This document shows positions 1 through 13,570 of a stretch of 44,592 nt of DNA, in pieces. Location: the NCBI GenBank assembly GCA_902538515.1, contig CACBFH010000006.1, forward strand, positions 1 through 44,592. The letters are read 5' to 3'. The notes below the pieces were generated by a model, which was not told where the DNA came from, made no database searches, and saw only the letters and a program-made list of their open reading frames with translations. Every line of letters begins with the position of its first letter. Positions within the stretch are counted from its first letter, which is position 1. The translations under genes and the position numbers were made by a program. Origin of the DNA: an uncultured Prochlorococcus sp. GTDB taxonomy: Bacteria > Cyanobacteriota > Cyanobacteriia > PCC-6307 > Cyanobiaceae.

Positions 1-273
1 ATGTTTCCATAATCTCACTCCATATCCATTATTTCGGAATTCTTTTTTAACGATAAATAAACCTATAAAACCATACGAGGAATTATATTTTATGCACGCA
101 ATAGAACCTATAGGATTATTGTCTAGACAAGCGACCCATAACCCTTGTTTATCTGTATTTCTATAAATTGATACGTCATCCATTCCAGGAGAAAATCCTT
201 CTAACCTTGCCCAGTTTGTAACTTCTGGTATTTCCTTTATAGATATCAATCTAATTGAAAATTTTTTCCTCAT
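1..273 (-). CDS. GNAT-family N-acetyltransferase, 5' part only
   Basis: The minus strand reads open for 91 codons from an ATG at 271-273 to the window edge, so only the N-terminal part is visible. The product has a GNAT-like layout: an N-terminal strand-helix, a beta segment (WVACLDNNPIGSIA), and a strand leading into 'RNNGYGVRLW', which resembles the acetyl-CoA pyrophosphate loop (Q/RxxGxG/A). It would transfer an acyl group to an amine, but the substrate cannot be told. It is divergent from the aldehyde dehydrogenase, sharing a roughly 150-bp intergenic region. The family call is by motif only. Confidence 0.7.
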   Translation of the reverse strand, partial: MRKKFSIRLISIKEIPEVTNWARLEGFSPGMDDVSIYRNTDKQGLWVACLDNNPIGSIACIKYNSSYGFIGLFIVKKEFRNNGYGVRLWKH

Positions 274-429
274 AGAATTATACTAACCAAGAAATTTTTG
301 AATTTTTAAAGGCAATATTAATAAATCTGATTATTTCTCATAAATAATTCACTTTGATTTAATTGGCATAAAACCCTAGTTATTTACAATTTGTCCTCTG
401 ATATATTTAATACTATTCAAAGGTATAAA

Positions 430-1821
430 ATGAAAATTTCTGATGAATTTCATTTAGAAGACATTAATAAATTAAAAGATACAGTTCTCACTGGTAAAAC
501 TGAAAATATAAAATGGCGGATCCAACATATCAATATAGTTTCTAAACTTTTGGACGAAAATAAAAAAGAGATAATAAAATCACTTTTTGTTGATCTAGGT
601 AAATCTGAAATTGAAGGGCTTTCAGAAATCCTTTTAGTGAAAGAAGAAATTTCACTCATAAAAAAGAAACTCAATTCTTGGATGCGACCAAAAAAGATTG
701 ATACACCTTTTTATCTATTTCCATCATCTTCCAAAGTTATTTACGAACCTCTTGGTTGTGTCTTAATTCTTGGTCCTTATAATTATCCATTACTTTATGT
801 TTTAAAGCCATTGGTAAATATTTTCTCAGCAGGAAATACTGCAGTTATAAAACCATCAGAAAAATGCCCTGCGACCTCAAAACTTATTAAAAAACTTACC
901 ATCAAATATTTCCGTAAAGATGTACTAATGACAGTAGAGGGTGATTATAAGCAATCCATAAAATTAATTGAACAAAATTTTGACCACATATTTTTTACAG
1001 GAAGTACTGAAACTGGAAAATCTATAATGAAATTAGCTTCAAAAAACTTAACCCCACTAACTCTTGAGTTAAGCGGAACAAATCCTGTAATTATTTTCAA
1101 GAATGCAAATTTAGAAGTGGCTGCTAAAAGAATTGTTTGGGGCAAATTTTTTAATTCTGGTCAATCCTGCATTGCTCCGAATCATATCTTTGTAGATAAA
1201 GAAATTGAAAATCTTTTTATAGAAAAATTAAAGAAATGCATTATAAGTTTTTACGGAGATAATCCAATAATTTCCGAAAACTTATCAAAACTAGAGAAAA
1301 AACAATTTACATCAAGCTTAGAAATTCTCAAACAATATAAAAAAGAAAAAAGAATTTTATTTGGGGGAACTTTTAGTAAAAAAAAGTTGAAAATATCTCC
1401 TACAATTTTGAGTACTAAATTAAATGAAACAGATATTTTGCAGAGAGAACTTTTCAGTTCACTACTTCCAGTAATTGGAATAAATGATAAGGAATCAGCT
1501 TTAAAACAGATTAGTCAAACATCAAAACCATTAGCAATCTACTTATTTGGAGGCAATAAGAAAATCCATAATCATATTTCAAAAGTCACCAGCTCAGGAA
1601 CAATTTGTATAAATGATGTGATGTTACCAGTCCTTATTCCAAATTTACCTTTTGGAGGTGTTGGACAAAGTGGAATTGGAAAATTTCATGGAGAAGAAGG
1701 GTTTCGAAATTTTTCAAATCAAAAATCTATTACTTTTAAAGGTTTTTTATTTGATTCAAATCTGCGATATCCACCCTACCAAAGAGTGAAAAAATTTTTA
1801 AAGTTTTTTTTTCAGGTTTAA
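430..1821 (+). CDS. NAD(P)-dependent aldehyde dehydrogenase (ALDH3-like)
   Basis: Oxidises an aldehyde to a carboxylic acid with NAD(P). The sequence shows the N-terminal cofactor-binding core, the coenzyme loop FFTGSTETGK, the general-base glutamate in LELSG (about residue 213) and the nucleophilic cysteine in SGQSC (about residue 247), then the C-terminal LPFGGVGQSG motif. About 463 residues and the lack of an N-terminal extension suit the class 3 / fatty-aldehyde type. I chose the ATG at 430 because AAAGG lies seven bases before it; a TTG at 391 would add 13 residues but has no visible ribosome site. A hydrophobic, basic C-terminus could associate with membranes. A role in fatty-aldehyde clearance is inferred from the family. 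Confidence 0.88.
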   Translation: MKISDEFHLEDINKLKDTVLTGKTENIKWRIQHINIVSKLLDENKKEIIKSLFVDLGKSEIEGLSEILLVKEEISLIKKKLNSWMRPKKIDTPFYLFPSSSKVIYEPLGCVLILGPYNYPLLYVLKPLVNIFSAGNTAVIKPSEKCPATSKLIKKLTIKYFRKDVLMTVEGDYKQSIKLIEQNFDHIFFTGSTETGKSIMKLASKNLTPLTLELSGTNPVIIFKNANLEVAAKRIVWGKFFNSGQSCIAPNHIFVDKEIENLFIEKLKKCIISFYGDNPIISENLSKLEKKQFTSSLEILKQYKKEKRILFGGTFSKKKLKISPTILSTKLNETDILQRELFSSLLPVIGINDKESALKQISQTSKPLAIYLFGGNKKIHNHISKVTSSGTICINDVMLPVLIPNLPFGGVGQSGIGKFHGEEGFRNFSNQKSITFKGFLFDSNLRYPPYQRVKKFLKFFFQV

Positions 1822-1893
1822 ATTACTTAAATTATTTTCAAAAACCTAGCGATTTTAAATTTAAAGATTATCTTTAAATAAATAGTGAGTTTT

Positions 1894-2667
1894 ATGAAAT
1901 TTGCATTTTTAGTTATTGCCATACTTATTAATTTTTTTAATTACTCATTGATAAAATCAGAAGAAAAGATATATTCAGCAACAGACAAAATTGAGAATAT
2001 TGTTAGAAAAGAATCAATTACTGAAAAAACTGAAATAAAAAAAATTCATATTGTAAAAAGTGGAGATACAATATCAGGTATTTCAAAATTATATTCAATA
2101 AGTAAAGATTTAATTATTAAATTGAATAACTTAAAAGATGAAAATTATATCTTTGTTGGCCAAAATCTTATTATCTCCGAATCTACTGAAAATCTTACAA
2201 AACAATCAGATTTAATGAATAATTATCATATTGTTCAAACTGGTGAAAATCTTACTGAGATATCAAACAAATATAATTTAAAAGTAATCGACCTTATAGA
2301 GATTAATAATCTCAACAATCCTGATTCAATAAAAGTTGGGCAAAAGCTCATAATAAGAAAAAAGAAAACAATCAATACTAATTCAGAAAATTATGAAACA
2401 ACTGAAAATAAAAAAAATAATGACTTACTTGAGTTGGATAAAAAAATTTATGGTCCTATAACTATTCAAAATAAATCTTATAAAGATATTAAAGGTAGAA
2501 AAGTTTTAAACGCACTAAATCAAGAAAATAAAAAACTGATTCTTTCAATCAATTGTTATAAAAATGAATTAGATGTTAGGATTCCTGGCAGAAAATGGAT
2601 GGGAAGTAAGCCTGCTAAAGAAGAATTCGAAAATAATTTAATAAATGATTTTTGTCAAAACTTTTAA
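1894..2667 (+). CDS. Secreted protein with two LysM domains
   Basis: A signal-peptide-like hydrophobic N-terminus (residues 1-22 from the ATG at 1894) is followed by a polar linker and two LysM modules at about residues 51-95 (starting HIVKSGDT) and 111-155 (starting HIVQTGEN). LysM domains bind N-acetylglucosamine chains in peptidoglycan, so the protein probably sits in the periplasm on the cell wall. The C-terminal ~100 residues contain no catalytic domain I recognise; two cysteines (in SINCYKN and NDFCQN) could form a disulphide. A GTG at 1885 would add three residues. It lies 71 bp before psaE, without clear functional linkage. Confidence 0.8.
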   Translation: MKFAFLVIAILINFFNYSLIKSEEKIYSATDKIENIVRKESITEKTEIKKIHIVKSGDTISGISKLYSISKDLIIKLNNLKDENYIFVGQNLIISESTENLTKQSDLMNNYHIVQTGENLTEISNKYNLKVIDLIEINNLNNPDSIKVGQKLIIRKKKTINTNSENYETTENKKNNDLLELDKKIYGPITIQNKSYKDIKGRKVLNALNQENKKLILSINCYKNELDVRIPGRKWMGSKPAKEEFENNLINDFCQNF

Positions 2668-2738
2668 TTAATATGTGTGAATAATTTGTCTAAGAATATT
2701 AATGATGGGTTATTCTACAAAAAGTTAAATTAATAGTA

Positions 2739-2948
2739 ATGGCAATTTCAAGAGGAGATCTGGTAAGAGTAAAGAGACCAGAATCATATTGGTACAATGA
2801 AATAGGTAAAGTTGCTTCAGTTGATACCTCAGGCATTAAATATAACTGTGTAGTCAGATTCGATAAAGTGAATTACGCTGGGATAAGCGGAACTGAGGGT
2901 GGAGCAAATACAAATAATTTCGCTGAAAGTGAATTAGAGAAAGCTTAA
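2739..2948 (+). CDS. psaE: Photosystem I reaction centre subunit IV (PsaE)
   Basis: A 69-residue protein matching PsaE over its full length, with the typical opening [17 protein letters not shown] and the closing NNFAESEL. PsaE is a small SH3-like beta barrel on the stromal (cytoplasmic) face of photosystem I that helps dock ferredoxin and flavodoxin and supports cyclic electron flow. No signal peptide or membrane segment is present, as expected. It ends four bases before the mutM start, so the two are probably co-transcribed, a pairing of photosynthesis and DNA repair that may simply reflect genome compaction. Confidence 0.97.
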   Translation: MAISRGDLVRVKRPESYWYNEIGKVASVDTSGIKYNCVVRFDKVNYAGISGTEGGANTNNFAESELEKA

Positions 2949-2952
2949 ATAA

Positions 2953-3831
2953 TTGCCTGAATTACCTGAAGTAGAGACTGTTCGCAGAGGTTTAGAACAA
3001 AAACTTAATAACTTTATTATTAAAAAAGTAGAAGTCTGTAGGTATTCAACTGTTGCATTCCCAACAAACAAAGAAGAATTCATTCAAGGACTTCAGAACA
3101 CACTTATTCATAAATGGGATAGAAGAGGAAAATATTTAATAGCTCAATTAAAAGAAGTTCAAAATGAGAATACTCAAATTCCTCTAGAAAATTCAAAAAA
3201 TAACGGATTTCTTGTAGTTCATTTGAGAATGACTGGTTACTTCAAATTCGTTGATAACTTTAATCCGCCCTGTAAACATACAAGAATAAGATTTTTCGAT
3301 AAACAAAATAATGAGCTCAGGTACATTGATGTAAGAAGTTTTGGCCAAATGTGGTGGATTAAGCAAGGGTTATCACCAAATAAAATAATCAAAGGATTAG
3401 GCTCATTAGGACCAGAACCATTTTCTGAAGACTTTGATACAAAATACCTTAAGAAAGTTATTTCTAAAAGAAAAAAATCTATAAAAGCTATTTTATTAGA
3501 TCAAACAATAGTGGCAGGTATAGGTAATATTTATGCTGATGAGAGTTTATACTCGGCCGGCATCTCACCTTTTAGGGAAGCTCGAACAATAAAGAAGTAT
3601 GAATTAATAAAGCTCAAAGAATCAATCGTGACTGTATTAAAAAAAAGTATAGGTTCTGGGGGAACAACATTCAGTGATTTTAGAGATTTAGAAGGAGAAA
3701 ATGGGAATTTTGGTTTACAGACAAATGTTTACAGGAGAACTGGTAAAGAATGTCGTAAATGTGGCAATTTAATTGAAAGGCAAAAAATTACTGGAAGAAG
3801 TACACATTGGTGTCCTAAATGCCAACAATAA
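2953..3831 (+). CDS. mutM: Formamidopyrimidine-DNA glycosylase (Fpg/MutM)
   Basis: Removes oxidised purines such as 8-oxoguanine from DNA and nicks the abasic site. The start is TTG, fixed by the invariant N-terminus [12 protein letters not shown]: the proline after Met is the catalytic nucleophile and the next glutamate is essential. The helix-two-turn-helix segment contains GIGNIYADE, and the C-terminus has a zinc finger with four cysteines (CRKC and CPKC). At 292 residues it is slightly longer than the E. coli enzyme because of an insertion near residues 70-90 ([14 protein letters not shown]). Its stop codon touches a hairpin terminator shared with the convergent rRNA operon. Oxidative base repair makes sense in an oxygenic phototroph. 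Confidence 0.96.
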   Translation: MPELPEVETVRRGLEQKLNNFIIKKVEVCRYSTVAFPTNKEEFIQGLQNTLIHKWDRRGKYLIAQLKEVQNENTQIPLENSKNNGFLVVHLRMTGYFKFVDNFNPPCKHTRIRFFDKQNNELRYIDVRSFGQMWWIKQGLSPNKIIKGLGSLGPEPFSEDFDTKYLKKVISKRKKSIKAILLDQTIVAGIGNIYADESLYSAGISPFREARTIKKYELIKLKESIVTVLKKSIGSGGTTFSDFRDLEGENGNFGLQTNVYRRTGKECRKCGNLIERQKITGRSTHWCPKCQQ

Positions 3832-3867
3832 AAAAGGGCTTAATCGAGAAGAATAAACCCTTTTAAA
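3831..3867. terminator. Bidirectional terminator between mutM (+) and rRNA operon (-)
   Basis: An inverted repeat pairs AAAAGGGCTT-type and AAACCCTTTT-type arms around a ~14-base loop. On the minus strand the stem is followed by a T run just after 5S rRNA; on the plus strand it begins at the last base of the mutM stop and ends in TTTT. Both transcripts could end here. Confidence 0.75.
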
Positions 3868-3874
3868 TATTTTT

Positions 3875-3992
3875 ACCTGGCATTGAGCTATTTTCTCAAG
3901 GGGCTACCCCCTAAATATTTTCGCCGCTGATGCGTTTCACAACCGAGTTCGAGATGGATCGGAGTGGTTCCACATCGCCATGAACACCAGGA
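3875..3992 (-). rRNA. rrf: 5S ribosomal RNA
   Basis: The minus strand begins TCCTGGTGTTCATGGCG and ends AATGCCAGGT, whose ends pair as the 5S helix I; the conserved CGAACTCGG loop B/C region is present. About 118 nt. It is the last gene of the rRNA operon, about 65 bases after 23S. Confidence 0.93.
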
Positions 3993-4055
3993 TAGTGTGA
4001 ACCTTGAGAACTGCATAGAAAATTATATAAATTAAAAACAATAAATTAAGTTTAT

Positions 4056-6933
<2,878 letters not shown>

Positions 6934-7189
6934 TAACTTCAATATATTGAAGCATCAGCTTAATAGAATTGTTATTAATGCTTTCGCACAAATAATAAAT
7001 CTGCATCATTAAAGATGCTTATTGTCTTTAAAAATAATCTATGCAGTTGTCAAGGTTCTCTGAAAACAATGAAATTAATTCAATGAGTCCAGCATCTTAA
7101 TGATTTCATTAGGAAGCTAGATTCTTTCAGAATTTGATCAAAACTCAAAACATTTCCTTTCTACGGATTATGGAAGAGGTGGTAATCAG

Positions 7190-7262
7190 TGGAGGTAAGC
7201 GGACTCGAACCGCTGACATCCTGCTTGCAAAGCAGGCGCTCTACCAACTGAGCTATACCCCC
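7190..7262 (-). tRNA. tRNA-Ala (anticodon TGC)
   Basis: The 73-nt minus-strand sequence starts GGGGGTATAGCTCAG, has anticodon loop TTTGCAA with TGC, a T arm GGTTCGAGTCC, and closes the acceptor stem with TACCTCC plus discriminator A. It is the second tRNA in the 16S-23S spacer. CCA is not encoded. Confidence 0.96.
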
Positions 7263-7273
7263 AACATAGAGTA

Positions 7274-7347
<74 letters not shown>

Positions 7348-7471
7348 AGGAAAAATTATGGGTGTGACCTAGAAAAACTTAGGAAATGAAATCCTTAATA
7401 AATTAAGAATGTGAGATACCGATCGACCTAAGGTGACAAAATAATATTAAACATTTTGTTGTCTCCCTGTT

Positions 7472-8954
<1,483 letters not shown>

Positions 8955-9565
8955 GTTCAAATCCTTTTGTAGATAAATCTACTCAATATGAATTGCATTC
9001 TCCAAATAAAAATAAGATTGACTTAATTTATTTAGGTTCAGCCTCCTTAAATAGTTAAGGATTACTTTGAGTGCACATTAAAAATATTTCTAAAGTGACT
9101 TTCCAAGATCTCAGATCCGTTGGTTTTCAAAAAACTAAAAGTTAGCAATTGAAAACAATTTATATATTCTTGACGGGACCTCACACCTTTATTGCAAATA
9201 CATCTCGAAATTACCAAATCTAAATTTGATAAAATTTTGACGCAATAAAAGCATCAGTTCCTAAGTTTTTAAATTTTCTAGGTGCCAAGTTAAACAAGAA
9301 TTGATTAACTCAATCGGAGGGAAAACCCTCCTTCTGGCTGGAAAAACTGACCGAAATCAAATCTCCAAATAATTCATCCATTTACCTGAAATCAGATTTT
9401 AGATAATTGGATTGAATAATGCAAAAAGAATTTTTTTGCCCAGAAGAAAATACTAAACCATCCAACTGTAATTGTGCAACCTTTTATACAAAAATTTTTT
9501 ATTAATTTTTTAATTGTTCAAAGTCTGATTAAACAACTAGGCTTAAATAGAGGGATATAAATGAA
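8955..9565. other. Intergenic region: rRNA operon leader and hairpin, no supported gene
   Basis: About 610 bases between the divergent 16S gene and the GH100 gene. The half next to 16S should hold the rRNA promoter, leader and antitermination signals, but I could not assign a -10/-35 pair with confidence. A perfect GGAGGG-AAAA-CCCTCC hairpin lies at 9316-9331 with no T tail. A 28-codon ORF (9419-9505) is too short to support. The stretch is AT-rich close to the GH100 start. Confidence 0.6.
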
Positions 9566-11005
9566 ATGGCAGAAAGATTTAGTCAAAAAAATTTAAGAGT
9601 AAGGCCAAGTTCTGAAGAAGAAAAAATTGTAACAAATGCAAAAAAACACTTTGAAAAGACTTTAGTTGAAATATCTGGCGAGCTAGTTGGGAGTGTTGCT
9701 GCACTAGAACACCCCACAAAAAATACAAAGTTAAATTACGGGGAAATATTTTTAAGAGACAACGTTCCCGTAATGATTTACCTCATCACCCAAAAAAGGT
9801 ATGAAATTGTTAAAAAGTTTCTAAATGTATGCCTTGAATTACAAAGCACTAATTACCAAACACGTGGCGTATTTCCTACTAGTTTCGTTGAAGAAAATGG
9901 AAAGCTAATTGGAGACTATGGTCAGAGATCGATAGGGAGAATTACTTCAGCTGATGCAAGTTTATGGTGGCCAATATTATGTTGGTATTACGTCAACAAA
10001 AGTGGAGATTATACCTTCGGGAAAAGTCAAAGTGTTCAAAGAGGTATTCAGCTTTTACTAGATCTAGTACTTCATCCAACATTTGAAGGTACCCCCGTAC
10101 TTTTTGTCCCAGATTGCGCATTTATGATTGATAGACCTATGGATGTATGGGGAGCACCTTTGGAAGTTGAAGTTTTACTTCATGGATGTTTAAAGAGTTG
10201 TATTAACTTAATGGAATTAAGTCGATCAGATCATGTAAGTAGACTTTTAGATCAAAGACTTATTCTTACAAACCAATGGGTTAAGGATCTAGGAAGTTTT
10301 CTCTTAAAACATTATTGGGTTACCAGTCAAACGATGCAAATTTTAAGAAGAAGGCCAACTGAGCAATACGGAGACGATCAACACTTCAATGAATTTAATG
10401 TTCAACCTCAAGTTGTTCCGTCATGGCTTCAAGATTGGTTAGAGAATAGGGGCGGTTATTTAATAGGAAATATAAGAACAGGAAGACCTGATTTTCGATT
10501 TTATAGTTTAGGAAATTCTTTAGCGTGTATTTTTGGAGTATTACCCCCTGCAGAACAAAGAGCCTTATTTAGATTAGTTTTACATAACAGACAACATTTG
10601 ATGGCTCAAATGCCTATGAGGATTTGCCATCCTCATATGGATGTAGAAGAATGGCAAAATAAAACTGGATCTGATCCAAAGAATTGGCCTTGGAGTTACC
10701 ATAATGGGGGTCATTGGCCAAGCTTACTTTGGTATTTTGGTGCTGCTGTTCTTTTACATCAAAAAAATTATGCTTCAAATGATGTAATTCTTATGCAAGA
10801 AATGAAATCTCTAATAGAAGAGTCATATTGGTGTCAACTAAATCAGTTACCCAAGCAAGAATGGGCAGAATATTTTGATGGACCTACAGGTACTTGGGTT
10901 GGCCAACAATCAAGAACTTACCAAACTTGGACAATTGTGGGTTTTTTATTAATGAATCACTTCCTAAGAGGAGAGGATAATGACCTAGATATGTTTAAAC
11001 TTTAG
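9566..11005 (+). CDS. Alkaline/neutral invertase-like glycoside hydrolase (GH100)
   Basis: GH100 enzymes hydrolyse sucrose to glucose and fructose in the cytoplasm. At 479 residues, with no signal peptide, it fits the cyanobacterial InvA type. Visible family motifs are NYGEIFLRDNVPVMIY, SADASLWWPILCWYY, FMIDRPMDVWGAPLEVE, TGSDPKNWPWSYHNGGHWP and EWAEYFDGPTGTWVG-QSRTYQTWT. Asp189 in MIDRPMD lies at nearly the same position as the catalytic Asp188 I recall for Anabaena InvA, and Glu435 in AEYFDG is my candidate for the second carboxylate; both assignments are inferred. AGAGGG lies 11 bases before the ATG. Prochlorococcus makes glucosylglycerate and sucrose as compatible solutes, so sucrose turnover is a plausible role. 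It is convergent with petD. Confidence 0.88.
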   Translation: MAERFSQKNLRVRPSSEEEKIVTNAKKHFEKTLVEISGELVGSVAALEHPTKNTKLNYGEIFLRDNVPVMIYLITQKRYEIVKKFLNVCLELQSTNYQTRGVFPTSFVEENGKLIGDYGQRSIGRITSADASLWWPILCWYYVNKSGDYTFGKSQSVQRGIQLLLDLVLHPTFEGTPVLFVPDCAFMIDRPMDVWGAPLEVEVLLHGCLKSCINLMELSRSDHVSRLLDQRLILTNQWVKDLGSFLLKHYWVTSQTMQILRRRPTEQYGDDQHFNEFNVQPQVVPSWLQDWLENRGGYLIGNIRTGRPDFRFYSLGNSLACIFGVLPPAEQRALFRLVLHNRQHLMAQMPMRICHPHMDVEEWQNKTGSDPKNWPWSYHNGGHWPSLLWYFGAAVLLHQKNYASNDVILMQEMKSLIEESYWCQLNQLPKQEWAEYFDGPTGTWVGQQSRTYQTWTIVGFLLMNHFLRGEDNDLDMFKL

Positions 11006-11026
11006 GATTAAAATAAGCCTAAAGTT
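10998..11026. terminator. Hairpin spanning the facing stop codons of the GH100 gene and petD
   Basis: A perfect 9-bp inverted repeat, AACTTTAGG (10998-11006) and CCTAAAGTT (11018-11026), with an 11-base loop. It contains the GH100 stop (TAG 11003-11005), and the petD stop (11008-11010) lies in the loop. No strong T run follows, so it may act as a 3'-end stabiliser rather than a classical terminator. Confidence 0.5.
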
Positions 11027-11490
11027 AGTGATTTATCGATAGGCAAACAAGCTCCAATACCAAGATAGATTGTTAAGAAAGTTCCGAATAGGAAAACAGA
11101 CATTGCTATTGGTCTTCTAAATGGATTAGAAAACTTATTAACGTTTTCAATAAAGGGTAAAATCATTAATCCAAGTGGAATTAATGTTTGAAGAGCAATT
11201 CCCAAGAGTTTATTAGGAACCACCCTAAGTATTTGGAAGACTGGATAGAGGTACCATTCCGGAAGTATTTCTAAGGGTGTTGCAAATGGATTAGCTTTAT
11301 CTCCTAACATTGCAGGATCAAGCACTGCAAGTCCAACTACACATGCAATAGTACCTAATATAACTACTGGGAATATATAAAGTAAATCGTTCGGCCAAGC
11401 TGGTTCACCATAATAATTATGACCCATACCTTTGGCTAATTTTGCTCTTAATTTTGGATCAGATAGATCTGGCTTTTTTAATGTAGACAT
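11008..11490 (-). CDS. petD: Cytochrome b6-f complex subunit IV
   Basis: A 160-residue protein matching PetD, opening [20 protein letters not shown] and carrying [20 protein letters not shown] and the quinol-site [13 protein letters not shown] (with the conserved PEWY). Three transmembrane segments are visible at about residues 35-57, 95-115 and 128-148. With PetB it forms the Qo site of the b6f complex in the thylakoid membrane, moving electrons from plastoquinol to plastocyanin. It follows petB by about 32 bases on the same strand, the conserved petBD operon. Confidence 0.97.
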
Positions 11491-11522
11491 TTGGATCTAG
11501 ACAATAATTAAAGTATAGAGGT

Positions 11523-12179
11523 TTATAAAGGACCGGAAATACCCTGTTTACGAATCATTAGAAAATGCATCAACATAAACACAGCTAATGACCATGGCAA
11601 AACGAAAGTGTGAAGACTATAGAATCTTGTAAGAGTGGATTGCCCAACACTTTCGCCACCCCTAAGTAGTTCAACCATAAAATCACCAATTACAGGAATA
11701 GCTGCAGGCACACCTGAAACAATCTTAACTGCCCAATAGCCAACTTGATCCCAAGGCAATGAATAACCTGTTACACCGAAAGCAACTGTTATAACTGCCA
11801 TTACAACACCTGTAACCCAGGTCAATTCTCGAGGTCTTTTGAAACCACCTGTAAGGTAAACTCTAAAAACATGAAGAATTAACATCAAAACCATCATAGA
11901 TGCACTCCATCTATGAACGGACCTTATTAACCATCCAAAACTTACATCGGTCATTAAGTAACTTACAGAACTATAAGCTTGCGTAACTGTAGGCTTATAG
12001 TAAAAAGTCATTGCAAAACCTGTTGCAAATTGAATTAAGAAGCATACTAGGGTTATGCCTCCTAAACAATAAAAAATATTTACGTGAGGGGGTACGTACT
12101 TGGAAGTTACGTCGTCAGTTATGTCTTGAATTTCAAGCCTTTCTTGAAACCAGTCATAAACGGATGAAGAATCTGCCAT
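11523..12179 (-). CDS. petB: Cytochrome b6
   Basis: A 218-residue, four-helix membrane protein. It carries the paired histidines that ligate the two b hemes (in [10 protein letters not shown] and [20 protein letters not shown] and [11 protein letters not shown]) and the cysteine in [11 protein letters not shown] (about residue 38) that corresponds to Cys35, the covalent anchor of heme c(n). The Qo loop [20 protein letters not shown] is intact. Three extra N-terminal residues explain 218 instead of 215. It is the first gene of petBD; its promoter should lie in the short 70-bp gap shared with the divergent ctpA. Confidence 0.98.
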   Translation of the reverse strand: MADSSSVYDWFQERLEIQDITDDVTSKYVPPHVNIFYCLGGITLVCFLIQFATGFAMTFYYKPTVTQAYSSVSYLMTDVSFGWLIRSVHRWSASMMVLMLILHVFRVYLTGGFKRPRELTWVTGVVMAVITVAFGVTGYSLPWDQVGYWAVKIVSGVPAAIPVIGDFMVELLRGGESVGQSTLTRFYSLHTFVLPWSLAVFMLMHFLMIRKQGISGPL

Positions 12180-12249
12180 CCAAAAAAAATTAGCTTTGAT
12201 ATAAAGAGCTTACTTAAAATTCTTATACTTGGTGTTAACACTTAACCCA

Positions 12250-13533
12250 ATGAATTCATCTTTTAACAAACTTTTAACATTCAAAATATTGATCATTGTA
12301 CTAATTATCAGTATTTTTTCTGCCAATTTTTTATTCATTCAAAGGGTGGATGCTCTTAGTGATAGCAGGCAATTAGTACTTGATGCTTGGACCTTAGTAA
12401 ATGAAGGTTTTTATGACCCAGAAAAGTTTGATGAGATCCAATGGAAGAGAATTCGACAAAAAACATTACAGAAACAAATTGAAACAAGTGAGGAGGCTTA
12501 TTCCGCGATTGAAGACATGTTAAGACCTCTAGACGATCCTTACACAAGAATTTTACGCCCCAAAGATTATGAACTCCTGAAATCAAGTAATTTTGGCAGT
12601 GAGATTAATGGTGTTGGTCTCCAATTGGGTGAAGATGATGATAAAGTAGTTGTTATCTCTACTCTTGGTGGGTCACCAGCAGAAGAAGCTGGAATAGTTA
12701 GCGGAGACTATATAGAAAAAGTTGATGGAATTTCATCTGAAGTATTAGGGCTTGCAAATACTGCTTCAAAGTTAAGAGGCGAAGCAGGAACTAAAGTTTT
12801 GGTTCAAATATCTTCGACATCTGGAGAAATTAGGGAAGTCGATTTAGAAAGGAGATCAGTAGATCTTAGACCAGTAAGAACAAAAAGACTAAGAGATGAT
12901 TCACATACAATAGGATACTTGAGGATCACTCAATTTAGCGAGAGTGTACCCAAAAAAGTTGAAGAGGCTCTTCAAGAGTTAAAAGAGAAAGAGGTTGAGG
13001 GGTTGATCTTGGATCTTAGGAATAATTCAGGAGGACTAGTAAGCTCAGGAATAGCAGTTGCAGATACATTATTAAGTGCAAAACCTGTTGTAGAGACAAA
13101 AAATAGAAATGGAATCAAAGATGCAATAATTTCTCAAAAAGAGACATCTTTTGACGGACCAATGGTGACTCTGGTTAATAAAGGTACTGCGAGTGCTAGT
13201 GAAATACTTGCTGGATCTTTACAAGATAATGAAAGATCAATTCTTATGGGAGAAAAAACTTATGGAAAAGGTTTAATTCAATCCCTAAAAAGTTTGGGAG
13301 AGGATAGTGGTATTGCCATCACAGTTGCTAGTTATTTAACTCCCAAAGGTAATAATATTCAAGGTCAAGGTATGACGCCTGATAAATTACTTGATCTTCC
13401 AGATGCGAGTGAATATGGAAGTGCTGATGATAAGTGGGTAAGGAATGCAGAATTGTTTCTAGAGTCACTCCTAGAAAAAGAAAAAGATTCAGTTCAAACT
13501 ATTGAATTAAGCAGTGAAGAAATTAAGTCTTGA
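12250..13533 (+). CDS. ctpA: Carboxyl-terminal processing protease (S41 family)
   Basis: CtpA-type proteases act in the lumen or periplasm; the classical member trims the C-terminus of the D1 protein so that the manganese cluster can assemble. The protein has an N-terminal hydrophobic export segment ending near VDALSDS, a PDZ domain (about residues 97-180, with GVGLQLG and GSPAEEAGI), and an S41 core with the Ser-Lys dyad: Ser315 in GTASASE and Lys340 in TYGKG, 25 residues apart as in D1 protease. I chose ATG 12250; a TTG at 12229 would add seven residues. Cyanobacteria often have more than one Ctp, so D1 as substrate is likely but not proven. Confidence 0.9.
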   Translation: MNSSFNKLLTFKILIIVLIISIFSANFLFIQRVDALSDSRQLVLDAWTLVNEGFYDPEKFDEIQWKRIRQKTLQKQIETSEEAYSAIEDMLRPLDDPYTRILRPKDYELLKSSNFGSEINGVGLQLGEDDDKVVVISTLGGSPAEEAGIVSGDYIEKVDGISSEVLGLANTASKLRGEAGTKVLVQISSTSGEIREVDLERRSVDLRPVRTKRLRDDSHTIGYLRITQFSESVPKKVEEALQELKEKEVEGLILDLRNNSGGLVSSGIAVADTLLSAKPVVETKNRNGIKDAIISQKETSFDGPMVTLVNKGTASASEILAGSLQDNERSILMGEKTYGKGLIQSLKSLGEDSGIAITVASYLTPKGNNIQGQGMTPDKLLDLPDASEYGSADDKWVRNAELFLESLLEKEKDSVQTIELSSEEIKS

Positions 13534-13570
13534 AATGCCTAAGGATTGAAAGTAATAAATTTAAATAATT

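Noticed and set aside
1885-1893. Use of GTG 1885 as the start of the LysM gene.
   Set aside because: The ATG nine bases later gives a cleaner signal peptide and no ribosome site supports the GTG.
9419-9505. A 28-codon cysteine-containing ORF upstream of the GH100 gene (MQKEFFCPEENTKPSNCNC).
   Set aside because: Too short, no ribosome site, and no family or conservation evidence from one sequence.
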